DNA of 64,000 nucleotides from Sphingobium yanoikuyae (lineage in GTDB: Bacteria; Pseudomonadota; Alphaproteobacteria; Sphingomonadales; Sphingomonadaceae), in NCBI RefSeq assembly GCF_013001025.1, contig NZ_CP053021.1, positions 4,471,001 through 4,535,000 on the forward strand, given 5' to 3'. The translations under genes and the position numbers were made by a program. This document shows positions 35,767-45,080 of the stretch, one piece after another (position 1 is the stretch's first letter; the number at the start of each line of letters is the position of its first letter). Below the pieces are notes generated by a model that was not told the DNA's origin, ran no database searches, and worked only from the letters and a program-made list of their open reading frames with translations.

Positions 35767-38652
35767 ATGATCCTTACCCGCATGTCCCGCCGGCTTCCCC
35801 TGATGCTCGGCCTGTCCGCGCTTGCGTTCGTGCCGCTTGGCTCCGCCGCGCAGGCCGCGCCGACCGCTGCCGCCGCCGCGCCCGCGCCGCTCTCCAGCCT
35901 CGTTTCGGCGGTGGACATCCCCTATCAGGAATTTCGCCTGCCCAACGGTCTGCGGGTCATCGTCCATACCGATCGCAAGGCGCCGATCGTCGCCGTCTCG
36001 GTCTGGTATCATGTCGGCTCGCGCTTCGAGCCTGCCGGCAAGACCGGCTTTGCCCATCTGTTCGAACATCTGATGTTCTATGGCTCGGAAAATGCCGACG
36101 GTCCCTTCTTCGGCCGTCTGGAAGATATCGGCGCCACCGACTGGAACGGCACGACCTGGTTCGACCGCACCAATTATTTCGAGACGGTGCCGACCGGCGC
36201 GCTCGATCGCGCCCTGTTCCTGGAATCCGACCGCATGGGCCATCTGCTCGGCGCCGTGACCCAGACCAAGCTCGATGCCCAGCGCGGCGTCGTCCAGAAT
36301 GAAAAGCGCATGGGCGAGAATGAGCCCTATGGCCTGGTCGAATATGCCCAGCTTGCCGGCATGCTGCCCGAAGGCCACCCCTATCGCCACTCGACCATCG
36401 GCTCGATGGCGGATCTGAACGCGGCCAGCCTCGCCGACGTCCAGAGCTGGTTCAAGACTCACTACGGCCCCAACAACGCCACCCTGGTGCTGGCCGGTGA
36501 CATCGACGTGCCGACCGCCAAGGCGAAGGTCGAAAAATGGTTCGGCAACATCGCGTCGGGCCCGGCGCCGCAGGATGTCGACGCGACCGTGCCGACGCTC
36601 GGCAAGGATGTGGAAAAGGTGATGCACGACAATGTCGCTGCCACCCGCCTTTACCGCAACTGGATCGTCCCCGGCGTCAATTCGCCCGACCTGCAGCAGC
36701 TTGACCTTGCCCTCTCGGTGTTCGGTGGCCTCGGTTCCTCGCGCCTCGACAATATCCTGGTGCGCGACGAGAAGGTGGCGGTCGCGGTCAAGGCCAGCAT
36801 CCAGCCGTTCGAGAAGCTGTCGATGGTCGAGATCACCGTGGACGTGAAGCCGGGTCAGGATCCGGTCGCCGTGGGCAAGCGGCTCGACGCGCTGCTCGCC
36901 GACTATCTCGCCAAGGGCCCCAGCGCGGACGAGGTGCTGCGCGCCGCGACCCAGCAGCTCTCCGGCACGATCGGTGGTCTCGAAAAGGTCGGCGGCTTCT
37001 CCGGCAAGGCGGTGACCCTGGCCGAAGGCGCTGTCTATTCCAATGATCCCGGCAAATATAAGAAGGATCTCGCCATCTATGCCGCCGCAACGCCCGCCAG
37101 CGTCTCGGCCGCCGCGCGCAAATGGCTGGGCCGCCCGGTCTTCCGCCTGACCGTGTCGCCCGGCGAACGCTCGGCCGAGGATAATGCGCTCGCCGGCAAT
37201 GCGCCCTCGGGCAGCGCCACCATGCATCCCGCCCATTTCCGCGATCCCAATGGCCCCGCGCCCAAGGCCGGCACGCCCCCGCCGCCGACCAAGGTGGCCG
37301 AGCCGCCGATCGAGCCGGTCAAGGATCTGGTCTTCCCGCCGGTCGAGCGCGCGAAGCTCTCCAACGGCATGTCGGTCGTCTTCTCGCGCCGCGCCACCGT
37401 GCCGGTGGTGAAGGTCTCGGTCGCCTTCGATGCGGGCAATGCCGCCGACAACCGGCAGAAGCTCGGCACCGCCGCGCTCACCACCGCGCTGCTCGACGAA
37501 GGCACCACCAGCCGCAACTCGGTGCAGATTTCCGAGGAGCAGGAACGGCTGGGCGCCGGCATCAGCGCAGCCAACAGCATGGATGCCACCAATGTCGGCC
37601 TCTATGCGCTCAAGCCCAATCTCGACGCCTCGCTCGGCCTGCTCGCCGACATCATCCGCAACCCTGCCTTCGATCCCAAGGAAGTGGAACGGCTGCGCAG
37701 CCAGATGCTGACCCGCATCGCCGCGGAAAAGACCCAGCCCATGGCCATCGCCCAGCGCATGCTGCCGCCGATGCTCTATGGCCAGGCCCATCCCTATGGC
37801 ATTCCCTTCACCGGTTCGGGCACCGAAAGCGGGGTGAAGGCGGTGACGCGCGCCGATCTGGTCGCCTTCCATGACACATGGATGCGCCCGGACAATGCGA
37901 CCATCTTCGCCACTGGCGACACGACGCTGGCCGAACTGCTGCCGCTGCTCGAAAAGCGCTTCGGCGACTGGAAGGCCCCGGCCATTGCCAAGGGCGCCAA
38001 GCTGTTCCGCATGGACCGCATGATGCGCCCGTCGCGCATCGTCCTCATCGACAAGCCGCAAAGTCCGCAGTCGATGATCCTCGCCGGCCAGCTCACCAAC
38101 AAGGCGGGCACCGACAATCCGGTCACCCTTATCACCGCGAACGAGGTGCTGGGCGGCAGCACCACCTCGCGCCTGACCATGGACCTGCGTGAGGCGAAGG
38201 GCTGGGCCTATGGCGCGGGCACCGGCATGCCCGGCGTCAAGGAAACGATCCCGCTGCTGGTCTACGCCCCGGTCCAGACCGACAAGACCGGCGAATCGAT
38301 CATCGCCGCGCGCCAGGACATCAAGGATTTCCTGACCAGCAAGGGCACGACCCAGGCGGAGCGCGATCAGACGATCAATGGCCAGATCCTGTCGCTGCCC
38401 GGCAGCTTCGAAACCTCGTCCGACCTGCTCTCGGCGATGATGCGCAACAATCTGCTCGGCCGGCCCGACGACTATTATGCCACCCTGCCGGCAACCTATC
38501 GCGCCATCACTGCGGCGCAGATGGATCAGGCCGCGCGCGAGGCGATCAACCCCGATCGGCTGATCTGGGTCGTGGTCGGCGATGCGAAATTGGTGAAGCC
38601 CCAGCTTGACGCGGTCGGCCTGCCGGTGGAAATGGGCACATTGGCTGATTGA
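35767..38652 (+). CDS. Secreted M16-family zinc peptidase, tandem-domain
   Basis: 961 residues from ATG 35767 (MILTRMSRRLPLML), giving a signal peptide that ends near AQAAP; ATG 35782 is possible. The long frame upstream belongs to the antisense of the M28 gene. The first M16 domain has the inverted zinc motif HLFEH (HxxEH) in FAHLFEHLMFYGS. The second domain (about residue 530 onward) lacks HxxEH and starts PVVKVSVAFDAGNAAD, as expected for an inactive half that closes the chamber. A Pro-rich linker (GPAPKAGTPPPPTKV) joins them. Probably degrades peptides in the periplasm. Confidence 0.9.
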   Translation: MILTRMSRRLPLMLGLSALAFVPLGSAAQAAPTAAAAAPAPLSSLVSAVDIPYQEFRLPNGLRVIVHTDRKAPIVAVSVWYHVGSRFEPAGKTGFAHLFEHLMFYGSENADGPFFGRLEDIGATDWNGTTWFDRTNYFETVPTGALDRALFLESDRMGHLLGAVTQTKLDAQRGVVQNEKRMGENEPYGLVEYAQLAGMLPEGHPYRHSTIGSMADLNAASLADVQSWFKTHYGPNNATLVLAGDIDVPTAKAKVEKWFGNIASGPAPQDVDATVPTLGKDVEKVMHDNVAATRLYRNWIVPGVNSPDLQQLDLALSVFGGLGSSRLDNILVRDEKVAVAVKASIQPFEKLSMVEITVDVKPGQDPVAVGKRLDALLADYLAKGPSADEVLRAATQQLSGTIGGLEKVGGFSGKAVTLAEGAVYSNDPGKYKKDLAIYAAATPASVSAAARKWLGRPVFRLTVSPGERSAEDNALAGNAPSGSATMHPAHFRDPNGPAPKAGTPPPPTKVAEPPIEPVKDLVFPPVERAKLSNGMSVVFSRRATVPVVKVSVAFDAGNAADNRQKLGTAALTTALLDEGTTSRNSVQISEEQERLGAGISAANSMDATNVGLYALKPNLDASLGLLADIIRNPAFDPKEVERLRSQMLTRIAAEKTQPMAIAQRMLPPMLYGQAHPYGIPFTGSGTESGVKAVTRADLVAFHDTWMRPDNATIFATGDTTLAELLPLLEKRFGDWKAPAIAKGAKLFRMDRMMRPSRIVLIDKPQSPQSMILAGQLTNKAGTDNPVTLITANEVLGGSTTSRLTMDLREAKGWAYGAGTGMPGVKETIPLLVYAPVQTDKTGESIIAARQDIKDFLTSKGTTQAERDQTINGQILSLPGSFETSSDLLSAMMRNNLLGRPDDYYATLPATYRAITAAQMDQAAREAINPDRLIWVVVGDAKLVKPQLDAVGLPVEMGTLAD

Positions 38653-38675
38653 CGCTAACGTAAAGGAGAAGTGAG

Positions 38676-38978
38676 ATGGCTGCAGTGGATGGTGCCTATG
38701 ATTGCGTGGCTAAGACCCCGCTGGGCGAACAGACCGGCGTGTTCACCGTGATCAGCACGGGCGACCGTTTCAACGGCACCTTTGCCGGCATGATGGGCTC
38801 GCTCGACGTCAAGGACGGCGTGGTTGCCGGCAACAAGCTGACCTGGAAGATGGAAATGACCATCCCCATGCCGATGACGCTGGAATGCGAAGCCGAAATC
38901 ACCGGCGAAAGCCTGACCGGCACGATGCAGCTCGGTGCCTTCGGTGCCGCGCCCTTCACCGGCACGCGTCGCGCATAA
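38676..38978 (+). CDS. Small conserved-looking protein of unknown function
   Basis: 100 residues starting at ATG 38676 behind AAAGGAGAAG. No signal peptide. The chain is almost entirely alternating polar and apolar residues (AYDCVAKTPLGEQTGVFTV, FNGTFAGMMGSLDVKDG, MTLECEAEITGESLTGTM), suggesting a small all-beta domain. Proteins of this type occur in sphingomonads, but I know no function. It lies 23 bases after the M16 gene and could be co-transcribed with it. Confidence 0.6.
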   Translation: MAAVDGAYDCVAKTPLGEQTGVFTVISTGDRFNGTFAGMMGSLDVKDGVVAGNKLTWKMEMTIPMPMTLECEAEITGESLTGTMQLGAFGAAPFTGTRRA

Positions 38979-39053
38979 TCCCGATCGGCTGCGGCCCGGT
39001 TCATGCCGGGCCGCAGCCGACATTACCAAAAATTCATGGCCGACCCGTTGCAC

Positions 39054-39076
39054 TATAAAATTAGTTAGCTATCTAA
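39054..39076. promoter_or_regulatory. Promoter -10 and MarR-type operator palindrome
   Basis: TATAAA (39054-39059) is directly followed by TTAGTTAGCTATCTAA (39061-39076), an imperfect palindrome with 14 of 16 positions symmetric. It sits 7 bases before the GTG of a MarR regulator gene and is AT-rich against GC-rich surroundings. MarR proteins normally bind such 16-20 bp palindromes overlapping their own promoter. No good -35 hexamer was found. Confidence 0.6.
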
Positions 39077-39082
39077 GCGTTC

Positions 39083-39532
39083 GTGAATCGGACCGAACTT
39101 CAGCGCGCGCTGGCGCATAATATGCCGCAGATTGCGCGCCTCTGGCGCCAGCTTGCCGATTCCACCCTGGCCGAATTCGGCGTCTCCAATTCCGCCGGCT
39201 GGTGCCTTCTCTATCTCGACCGGCTGGGCGCCGACGTGCGCCAGATCGAACTGGCCGATGTGCTGGGCATCACCCAGCCTTCGCTGGTCCGCACCCTCGA
39301 CCATCTACAGGCCGCCGCCCTGATCGAGCGCACCCCCAATCCGGAGGATCGCCGGTCCAACTGCCTGTCGCTCACCACCTCCGGCCGCGACCTGGTCGGC
39401 CGCATCGAAACGCGGCTCAGCAACATGCGCAACGACCTGCTCGATGGTGTGTCAGAGGCGGATATCGAGACGGCGGTCAATCTGTTAGAACTGCTGCGAC
39501 GCCGTATCGGGGAGCGCCGGGGCCAGTCATGA
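39083..39532 (+). CDS. MarR-family transcriptional regulator
   Basis: 149 residues from GTG 39083. Winged helix-turn-helix pattern: VRQIELADVLGITQPSLVRTLDHLQAAALIERTPNPEDRRSNCLSLT, with the usual Asp-Arg-Arg wing. MarR regulators are dimeric repressors released by small aromatic or phenolic ligands. It is the first gene of an operon with an FUSC transporter (4-base stop/start overlap ATGA at 39529-39532), DUF1656, HlyD and outer-membrane-factor genes, so it very likely controls that efflux system through the palindrome just upstream. Confidence 0.9.
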   Translation: MNRTELQRALAHNMPQIARLWRQLADSTLAEFGVSNSAGWCLLYLDRLGADVRQIELADVLGITQPSLVRTLDHLQAAALIERTPNPEDRRSNCLSLTTSGRDLVGRIETRLSNMRNDLLDGVSEADIETAVNLLELLRRRIGERRGQS

Positions 39533-41637
39533 AAAAGGCCGCTTTGTCAGCCTGGAGCGAGCGCCTCGGCGTTCCCGCCGCGCTATTCTCGCTCAAATGT
39601 TTCCTGGCGGCGATGCTGGCCCTTTATGTGGCGCTCAGCATTGGCCTGGAACGCCCCTATTGGGCCTTCCTCACCTCCTATATCGTTGCCCAGCCGCTCG
39701 CCGGCGCGGTGATTTCCAAGGCGATCTTCCGCGCCATCGGCACCATTGTCGGGGCCGCCTTCTCCGTCGCGATCGTCCCGCCGCTGGTCAATTCGCCCGA
39801 ACTCCTGACCCTCGCCATGGCCGCCTGGCTGGCGCTCTGCGTCTTCGTCTCACTGCTCGATCGCACGCCGCGCTCCTACATGTTCGTGCTGGCCGGCTAC
39901 AGCGCCTGCCTGATCGTCTTCCCCGACGTCGACTCGCCCCAGACCATCTTCACCGTCGCCACCCTGCGCGTGCAGGAAATCTGGATCGGCATCGCCTGCG
40001 GCAGCATCGTCCATGGCGTCGTTCTGCCCGGCTCGATCACCGGCAACCTCTTCGCCCGCGTCGAAGCCATGCTGCGCGATGCCGAACGCTGGTCGCGCGA
40101 CGCGATCGCGACCGATCCGGTGCCCGGCCTTGATGCCGAACGCCGCCGTCTGGCGCAGGACGTCACCGAACTGCACCAGATGTCGATCCATCTGCCCTTC
40201 GACATCAGCCGCCTCGCGCCGCGCGTCCGGACTGTGCGCGCGATGCAGGACCAGCTCTCGCTGCTGCTGCCGCTGGGCGCCGCGGTCGAGGATCGGCTGG
40301 CGATGCTGAAACAGGCCAATGGCGGCATCGTCCCGGCCCAGGTCGAACAGCTGATCGCCGATGCGCGCGACTGGCTCGATCATCCCGGCACCGACAGTGC
40401 GACCCGCGCCGCCGGCGCCCAGGCGCTGATCGACCGCTGCGCCGCGCTGGAACCGGCGGCCGACAGCGATATGGACTGGGCCGGCATGATGCGGCTCAGC
40501 CTCTATTCCCGCCTCGGCACGCTGATCGCGGTTCATCGCGACTGCCGCGACCTGTTCGACCAGATGCTGACCCACAGCCGCAGCCCGGTGACGCCGCGCG
40601 TGGCCGAACTGCTGGAGGGGCGTCGCAACCGCGAACTGCATCGCGATTATGCCGGCGCCGCGCGCGGCGCCTTCGCCGCCTTCATGACGGTGACGATCGG
40701 CTGTGCCTTGTGGATCGGCAGCGGCTGGCATGACGGCGGCAGCGCGGTGATGCTGGCCGGCGTCTTCCTTGCGCTCTTCTCGGCGTCGGACAATCCGCTC
40801 GCCCCGCTCAAGGGCTTCATGATCGGCACGATCATCGCCACATTCCTCGGCGCCCTCTACGGCTATGCCATCATGCCCAGGCTCGACGGTTTCGCCATGC
40901 TCGCCTTGGCCTATGCGCCGCCGCTGCTGGTGTTGGGCGCGATGATGGCCTCGCCGCGCTGGATGGGCATTGCGCTGCCGACGCTGCTCGGCCTCGGCAG
41001 TCCGGTGCTGCTCTCCAGTGCCTATGTCAGCGCCTTCGCCTCCTATGTGAACGGCTCGGTGGCACAGCTGGTCGGCATCTGGTTCGCCATCATCATGGCC
41101 GGCCTGCTGCAATCGGCCGGGGTGGAGCGCGCCGTGCGCCGCACCGTGCGCGCCGGCTGGGCCGATATCGCCACTCGCGCCAACCTCATGACCCAGCCCG
41201 ATGTGCGCGGCTGGATCAACCGCATGCTTGATCGCATCGCGCTGCTCGCTCCGCGCCTCGCCGCCATTCGCACGGACAGCGGCAAGCCGCTCTATGACGC
41301 GCTGCGCGATCTGCGCACCGGTGTCGCCATCGGCGAATTGCGCCAGCTCCGCGTCGATCTCCCCTTTGACGAGGGCGCTCCGCTTGGCCGGGTGCTGGGC
41401 GGCGTGGCCGACCATTATCGCCGGCTCGATCCCGATGCGCCGGCTGCGGCCGATCCCGCCCTGCTCGACGACATCGACAGCGCCATCGGCGACCTTGCCG
41501 CCAATCCGGCCCCCTCGGTCCGCCGCGATGCGATCCTGGCGCTGGTCAGCCTGCGCCGCAATCTCTTCGCCGACAGCGCCGGCTATCGCATGACCCCCCT
41601 GACCCCAAAGACCCCCATGACCGGAGTTCCCGCATGA
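39529..41637 (+). CDS. FUSC-family transporter (AaeB-like)
   Basis: 702 residues from ATG 39529. Two blocks of about six membrane segments (about 20-170 and 370-520) enclose a large cytosolic domain with TELHQMSIHLPFDISRLAPR, the pattern of AaeB/FUSC proteins. The first block begins LKCFLAAMLALYVALSIGLERPYWAFLTSYI (positions 39590-39690), characteristic of the family. AaeB exports aromatic carboxylic acids such as p-hydroxybenzoate in E. coli with AaeA and AaeX. Substrate here is unknown. It is followed by a 4-base overlap with DUF1656. Confidence 0.88.
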   Translation: MKKAALSAWSERLGVPAALFSLKCFLAAMLALYVALSIGLERPYWAFLTSYIVAQPLAGAVISKAIFRAIGTIVGAAFSVAIVPPLVNSPELLTLAMAAWLALCVFVSLLDRTPRSYMFVLAGYSACLIVFPDVDSPQTIFTVATLRVQEIWIGIACGSIVHGVVLPGSITGNLFARVEAMLRDAERWSRDAIATDPVPGLDAERRRLAQDVTELHQMSIHLPFDISRLAPRVRTVRAMQDQLSLLLPLGAAVEDRLAMLKQANGGIVPAQVEQLIADARDWLDHPGTDSATRAAGAQALIDRCAALEPAADSDMDWAGMMRLSLYSRLGTLIAVHRDCRDLFDQMLTHSRSPVTPRVAELLEGRRNRELHRDYAGAARGAFAAFMTVTIGCALWIGSGWHDGGSAVMLAGVFLALFSASDNPLAPLKGFMIGTIIATFLGALYGYAIMPRLDGFAMLALAYAPPLLVLGAMMASPRWMGIALPTLLGLGSPVLLSSAYVSAFASYVNGSVAQLVGIWFAIIMAGLLQSAGVERAVRRTVRAGWADIATRANLMTQPDVRGWINRMLDRIALLAPRLAAIRTDSGKPLYDALRDLRTGVAIGELRQLRVDLPFDEGAPLGRVLGGVADHYRRLDPDAPAAADPALLDDIDSAIGDLAANPAPSVRRDAILALVSLRRNLFADSAGYRMTPLTPKTPMTGVPA

Positions 41638-41849
41638 CCGGCGAATTGTCCATCGACGGGGTCTTCTTCCCCACGCTGCTGGCGCTGGCGCTGGCCGCGC
41701 TCATCCTCACCTATGGCCTCACCCGCCTGATCGCGGCGTTCGGCCTCTACCGCTTTCTTGCCTATCGGGCCCTCGTCGACCTCAGCCTGTTCGTGCTGAC
41801 GCTCGGGGGCCTGTCCATTCTCGTTCCGATGCTGGGAATCCGCCTATGA
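41634..41849 (+). CDS. DUF1656 / AaeX-like small membrane protein
   Basis: 71 residues with two hydrophobic segments and the start GELSIDGVFFPTLLALALAA typical of DUF1656. In E. coli this small protein (AaeX) accompanies AaeA and AaeB. Both ends overlap neighbours by four bases (ATGA), indicating tight coupling with FUSC and HlyD genes. Confidence 0.88.
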   Translation: MTGELSIDGVFFPTLLALALAALILTYGLTRLIAAFGLYRFLAYRALVDLSLFVLTLGGLSILVPMLGIRL

Positions 41850-42748
41850 ACCGCCTGACCGGGACGCTGATCCGCAGCGCCGCCACCATCATCATCGTCA
41901 TTCTCGCCGTCATCGTCGCGGTGTGGATGTGGAACCATTATGAGCGCAGCCCCTGGACCCGCGACGGCCGAGTGCGCGCCGATGTGGTGCGCGTGACCCC
42001 CGATATTGGCGGCCTCGTCACCTCGGTCGCGGTGCGCGACAATCAGCAGGTGAAGGCAGGCGACCTGCTCTTCGTCATCGACACGCCGCGCTATGCGCTG
42101 GCGCTGGAACAGGCGGAGGCGCAGATCGCCAGCGCCCAGGCGACGCTCGGCCAGGCCCGGCGAGAGGCGACCCGCGATCTGGCGCTGGGCGACCTCGTCG
42201 CCAAGGAAAGCCATGAACAGAATGTCGCCCGCGTCGCCACGGCGCAGGCCGCGCTGGCCGAAGCCAGAAGCGCGCGCGACGCCGCCGCCTTGAACCTCAA
42301 GCGCACCCAGGTCCGCGCCTCGGTCAATGGCGTCGTCACCAATCTCGATCTCCATCCCGGCGACTATCTGGGCGCCGGCACCCAGGCGATGGCGTTGATC
42401 GACAGCGACAGCCTGCGGGTCGAGGGCTATTTCGAGGAAACCAAGTTGCCTCTGGTCTGCATCGGCGCGCCCGTCACCGTCCGCCTGATGGGGGAGAAGC
42501 AGGATCTGCACGGCAAGGTCGAAAGCATTGCCTATGGCATCAATGACTCGACCCGCAGCGATTCCGGCAATCTCCTGCCCACGGTCGAGCCGACCTTCTC
42601 CTGGGTCCGCCTCGCCCAGCGCATCCCGGTCCGGGTGAAGCTCACCAATGTCCCGGCCAATATCACGCTGATCTCGGGCCGCACCGCCACGGTGACGGTC
42701 GAACCGGCGAAGAAGGATGCCAAGCCGGGAAGCTGCCGCCATGCGTAA
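41846..42748 (+). CDS. HlyD-family periplasmic adaptor (AaeA-like)
   Basis: 300 residues with one N-terminal membrane helix (about 11-29), a split biotinyl-lipoyl domain (TRDGRVRADVVRVTPDIGG...VRDNQQVKAGDLLFVID and GVVTNLDLHPGDYLG), an alpha-helical hairpin of AQAT/EARR repeats (about 88-150) and a beta-barrel part. It bridges the inner-membrane FUSC pump to the outer-membrane channel. The stop overlaps the ATG of the channel gene by eight bases. Confidence 0.9.
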   Translation: MNRLTGTLIRSAATIIIVILAVIVAVWMWNHYERSPWTRDGRVRADVVRVTPDIGGLVTSVAVRDNQQVKAGDLLFVIDTPRYALALEQAEAQIASAQATLGQARREATRDLALGDLVAKESHEQNVARVATAQAALAEARSARDAAALNLKRTQVRASVNGVVTNLDLHPGDYLGAGTQAMALIDSDSLRVEGYFEETKLPLVCIGAPVTVRLMGEKQDLHGKVESIAYGINDSTRSDSGNLLPTVEPTFSWVRLAQRIPVRVKLTNVPANITLISGRTATVTVEPAKKDAKPGSCRHA

Positions 42749-44183
42749 GGGTATCGCCACATCCTTGATGGCACTGGCGCTCAGCGCCTGCGCCACCGCC
42801 GGGCCGGACTATCATCCGCCCGAGCATTCGGCCGCGACCGCGCCGGGCGCGCAGGGTAATTTCCAGTCGGCGCAGGGTGCGGGCTTCAGCAATGCCGACC
42901 TGCCCGACCATTGGTGGAAACTCTATAACGACCCCCGGCTCGACGCGCTGATTGCCGAGGCGCTGACCGCCAATACCGACCTGCGCGTCGCCGATGCCAA
43001 TCTCACCGCGGCGCAGGCCGTGCTGCGCGAGACGGAGGCGGGGCGCCAGATCAGCACCACGATCAGCGGCGGCGAAACGCTGGCACGGCCTTCGGGCGTG
43101 ACCCAGCATCTGCCCGGCTCGGTCAGCTATGATTTCGGCCTCAGCGCCTCCTATCCGCTCGACCTCAACGGTCGCATCCGCCGCGCGATCGAATCGAGCG
43201 GCGCCAATGTCGAGGCAGTGACCGCCGCGCGCGACTATGTCCGCGTCAGCGTCGCCGCCGCCACGGCCAAGGCCTATGCCCAGGTCTGCGCCGCCAATTA
43301 TGCGCTCGGCGTCAATCGCCGGGTCGTCTCGCTCCAGCGCGATACGCTCAACGCCACCCAGCGCCTGTTCAAGGGCGGTCGCGGCACCGCCTTCGACGTC
43401 AGCCGCGCCCAGGCGGCAGTGGACCAGAGCGAGGCGACGCTGCCGGTCTATGAAGCACAGCGCCAGAGCGGCCTCTATCTGCTCGCCACCCTGCTCGGCC
43501 GTCCGCCGGCCGATTATCCCAGGGATGTGGAAAGCTGCGCCACTCTGCCGTCGCTTGGCGCGCCGCTGCCGGTGGGCGATGGCACCGCGCTGATCCGTCG
43601 CCGCCCCGACATCCGCCAGGCCGAACGCATGATCGCGTCCGACACCGCGACTTTGGGCGTCGCCATGGCCGATCTCTATCCGCAGGTCAGCATCGGCGGC
43701 TCGGTCGGCCTGTCCGGCCCGCTCAAGGATTTCGGCTCCGGCTCCGCCTTCGGCTTCAGCCTCGGCCCGCTCATCAGCTGGACCTTCCCCAACCGCCCGG
43801 TGGTCCGCGCTCGGATTGCTCAGGCCGATGCCCAGGTGCAGGCCGATCTTGCCAGCTTCGACGGCAGCGTGCTGGAAGCGCTGCGCCAGACCGAAACCGC
43901 GCTCGAAACCTATCGCCGCGATGCGGAAAAGGCCGCCGCGCTCGATCGCGCGCGCGACAGTGCCAATGTCTCTGCGGGGCAGGCGAACAAGCTGTTCCGC
44001 TTCGGCCGCAGCGATTTCCTCGACCTGCTCGATACCCAGCGCAGCCTCGCCAGCGCCGAATCCTCGGCCGCGGCCGCCCGCGTCCAGCTGGTGCAGGACC
44101 AGATCGCCATCTTCCTGGCGCTGGGCGGCGGCTGGACCTCAGACGATGTCGGCAACCAGGGCACGGGGAACGCGCAGCAATGA
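42741..44183 (+). CDS. NodT-family outer-membrane efflux factor
   Basis: 480 residues from ATG 42741; an in-frame ATG at 42717 would only prepend eight residues inside hlyD. The signal peptide ends in the lipobox LSAC (Cys17), giving an outer-membrane lipoprotein. Two OEP repeats are seen, each with a long helical region; DLPDHWWKLYNDPRLDALI and the later RRRPDIRQAERMIASDTATLGVAMADLYPQ are family signatures. It forms the TolC-like exit duct for the FUSC/HlyD system. The 3' end overlaps a convergent GH43-like gene by 45 bases. Confidence 0.92.
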   Translation: MRKGIATSLMALALSACATAGPDYHPPEHSAATAPGAQGNFQSAQGAGFSNADLPDHWWKLYNDPRLDALIAEALTANTDLRVADANLTAAQAVLRETEAGRQISTTISGGETLARPSGVTQHLPGSVSYDFGLSASYPLDLNGRIRRAIESSGANVEAVTAARDYVRVSVAAATAKAYAQVCAANYALGVNRRVVSLQRDTLNATQRLFKGGRGTAFDVSRAQAAVDQSEATLPVYEAQRQSGLYLLATLLGRPPADYPRDVESCATLPSLGAPLPVGDGTALIRRRPDIRQAERMIASDTATLGVAMADLYPQVSIGGSVGLSGPLKDFGSGSAFGFSLGPLISWTFPNRPVVRARIAQADAQVQADLASFDGSVLEALRQTETALETYRRDAEKAAALDRARDSANVSAGQANKLFRFGRSDFLDLLDTQRSLASAESSAAAARVQLVQDQIAIFLALGGGWTSDDVGNQGTGNAQQ

Positions 44184-45080
44184 TCCGTGGCGCGCGCCGG
44201 CCGGCATGGTCAGGCGTGCGCTGACGTCGGTCCAGTTGACCATGTCGCGGGTCATCGCCGCGCCCCAGCGACCCTCCTTGTAGACGTCATAATAACAGAC
44301 CAGCGCATCGCCGACCTGCGCGCTCATCGGCCCCTCGACCCAGCCGGGCGAGAAGGGCGGCGACAGGGGGCCGAACGGTCCGGTCGGGCTTTCCGCCTTG
44401 GCCACCTGCAGCCATTTGTGCGGCGGCTGCACCGTCTCATCCTTGACGATCAGATAGAGGCCGCCACCCGGCGCCTGCGCGAACGTCCCGTCGATCACGC
44501 TGAAGCCGGGGTCATAGAGCGGCGCGGGCGCGCTGAACGTCTCGAAATCGGCCGTGCTGACCGACCAGAGACGGTGGTTGTAGCCCGATTCCGATGTCCC
44601 CGCCGTTTCGGTGAAGCGCCCCTCCACCGTGCTCGACCAGAAGAGGATATGCCGCCCCGTCGCCGGATCGCGCACCGCCTCGGGCGCCCAGCAATTGCGG
44701 GTGCCCGGCACGTCCTGCATCACCGGAATGGCGCGCTGCGGCGACCATTGGACCAGATCGCGGCTGGTCGCATGGCCGATCGTCACCCCTTCCCAGGCGG
44801 TGGTCCACAGCAGATGATAGACGCCCTTGTCCGCGAACAGATAGGGGTCGCGCATCAGCTTCTTCTCGCCCACCTGCGGCACCAGCAGGCTGCGTCCGCC
44901 CGCCAGCGTGCGAAAGGCAAAGCCATCCTCGCTCACCGCCAGTTTGAGGCCATCGGCCTCGCCCTTGCCGGTGGTGAAATAGGCAAAGACCAGCAGGTCA
45001 TCGGCGCGCGCCGCCGATCGGGTGGCGCACCCCGCCAGCGCCAGCGCGCCCAGCCCCAATGTGAAGTCGCGCCGTCTCAT
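44139..45080 (-). CDS. GH43-like five-bladed beta-propeller glycosidase, predicted Tat lipoprotein
   Basis: 313 residues. MRRRDFTLGLG is Tat-like and LAGC (Cys18) a lipobox, so it should be anchored outside the cytosol. Propeller motifs with candidate catalytic acids are MRDPYLFADKG (Asp78) and NCWAPEAVRDP (Glu134). Activity on arabinan or galactan side chains would fit the neighbours, but the subfamily cannot be fixed and GH32/GH68-clan relatives are possible. The start overlaps the GH53 stop (ATGA), so it is the last gene of the operon GH35-GH53-GH43. Confidence 0.72.
   Translation of the reverse strand: MRRRDFTLGLGALALAGCATRSAARADDLLVFAYFTTGKGEADGLKLAVSEDGFAFRTLAGGRSLLVPQVGEKKLMRDPYLFADKGVYHLLWTTAWEGVTIGHATSRDLVQWSPQRAIPVMQDVPGTRNCWAPEAVRDPATGRHILFWSSTVEGRFTETAGTSESGYNHRLWSVSTADFETFSAPAPLYDPGFSVIDGTFAQAPGGGLYLIVKDETVQPPHKWLQVAKAESPTGPFGPLSPPFSPGWVEGPMSAQVGDALVCYYDVYKEGRWGAAMTRDMVNWTDVSARLTMPAGARHGSLLRVPRALVADIV

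Noticed and set aside
35755..38061. A 768-codon minus-strand frame inside the M16 peptidase gene
   Set aside because: It has no domain, signal or ribosome-binding site; the sense strand has the HxxEH zinc motif and signal peptide.
44139..44183. Possible sequencing error at the 45-base overlap of two convergent genes
   Set aside because: Both C-termini look natural and the overlap is on opposite strands, which is common in this dense genome.
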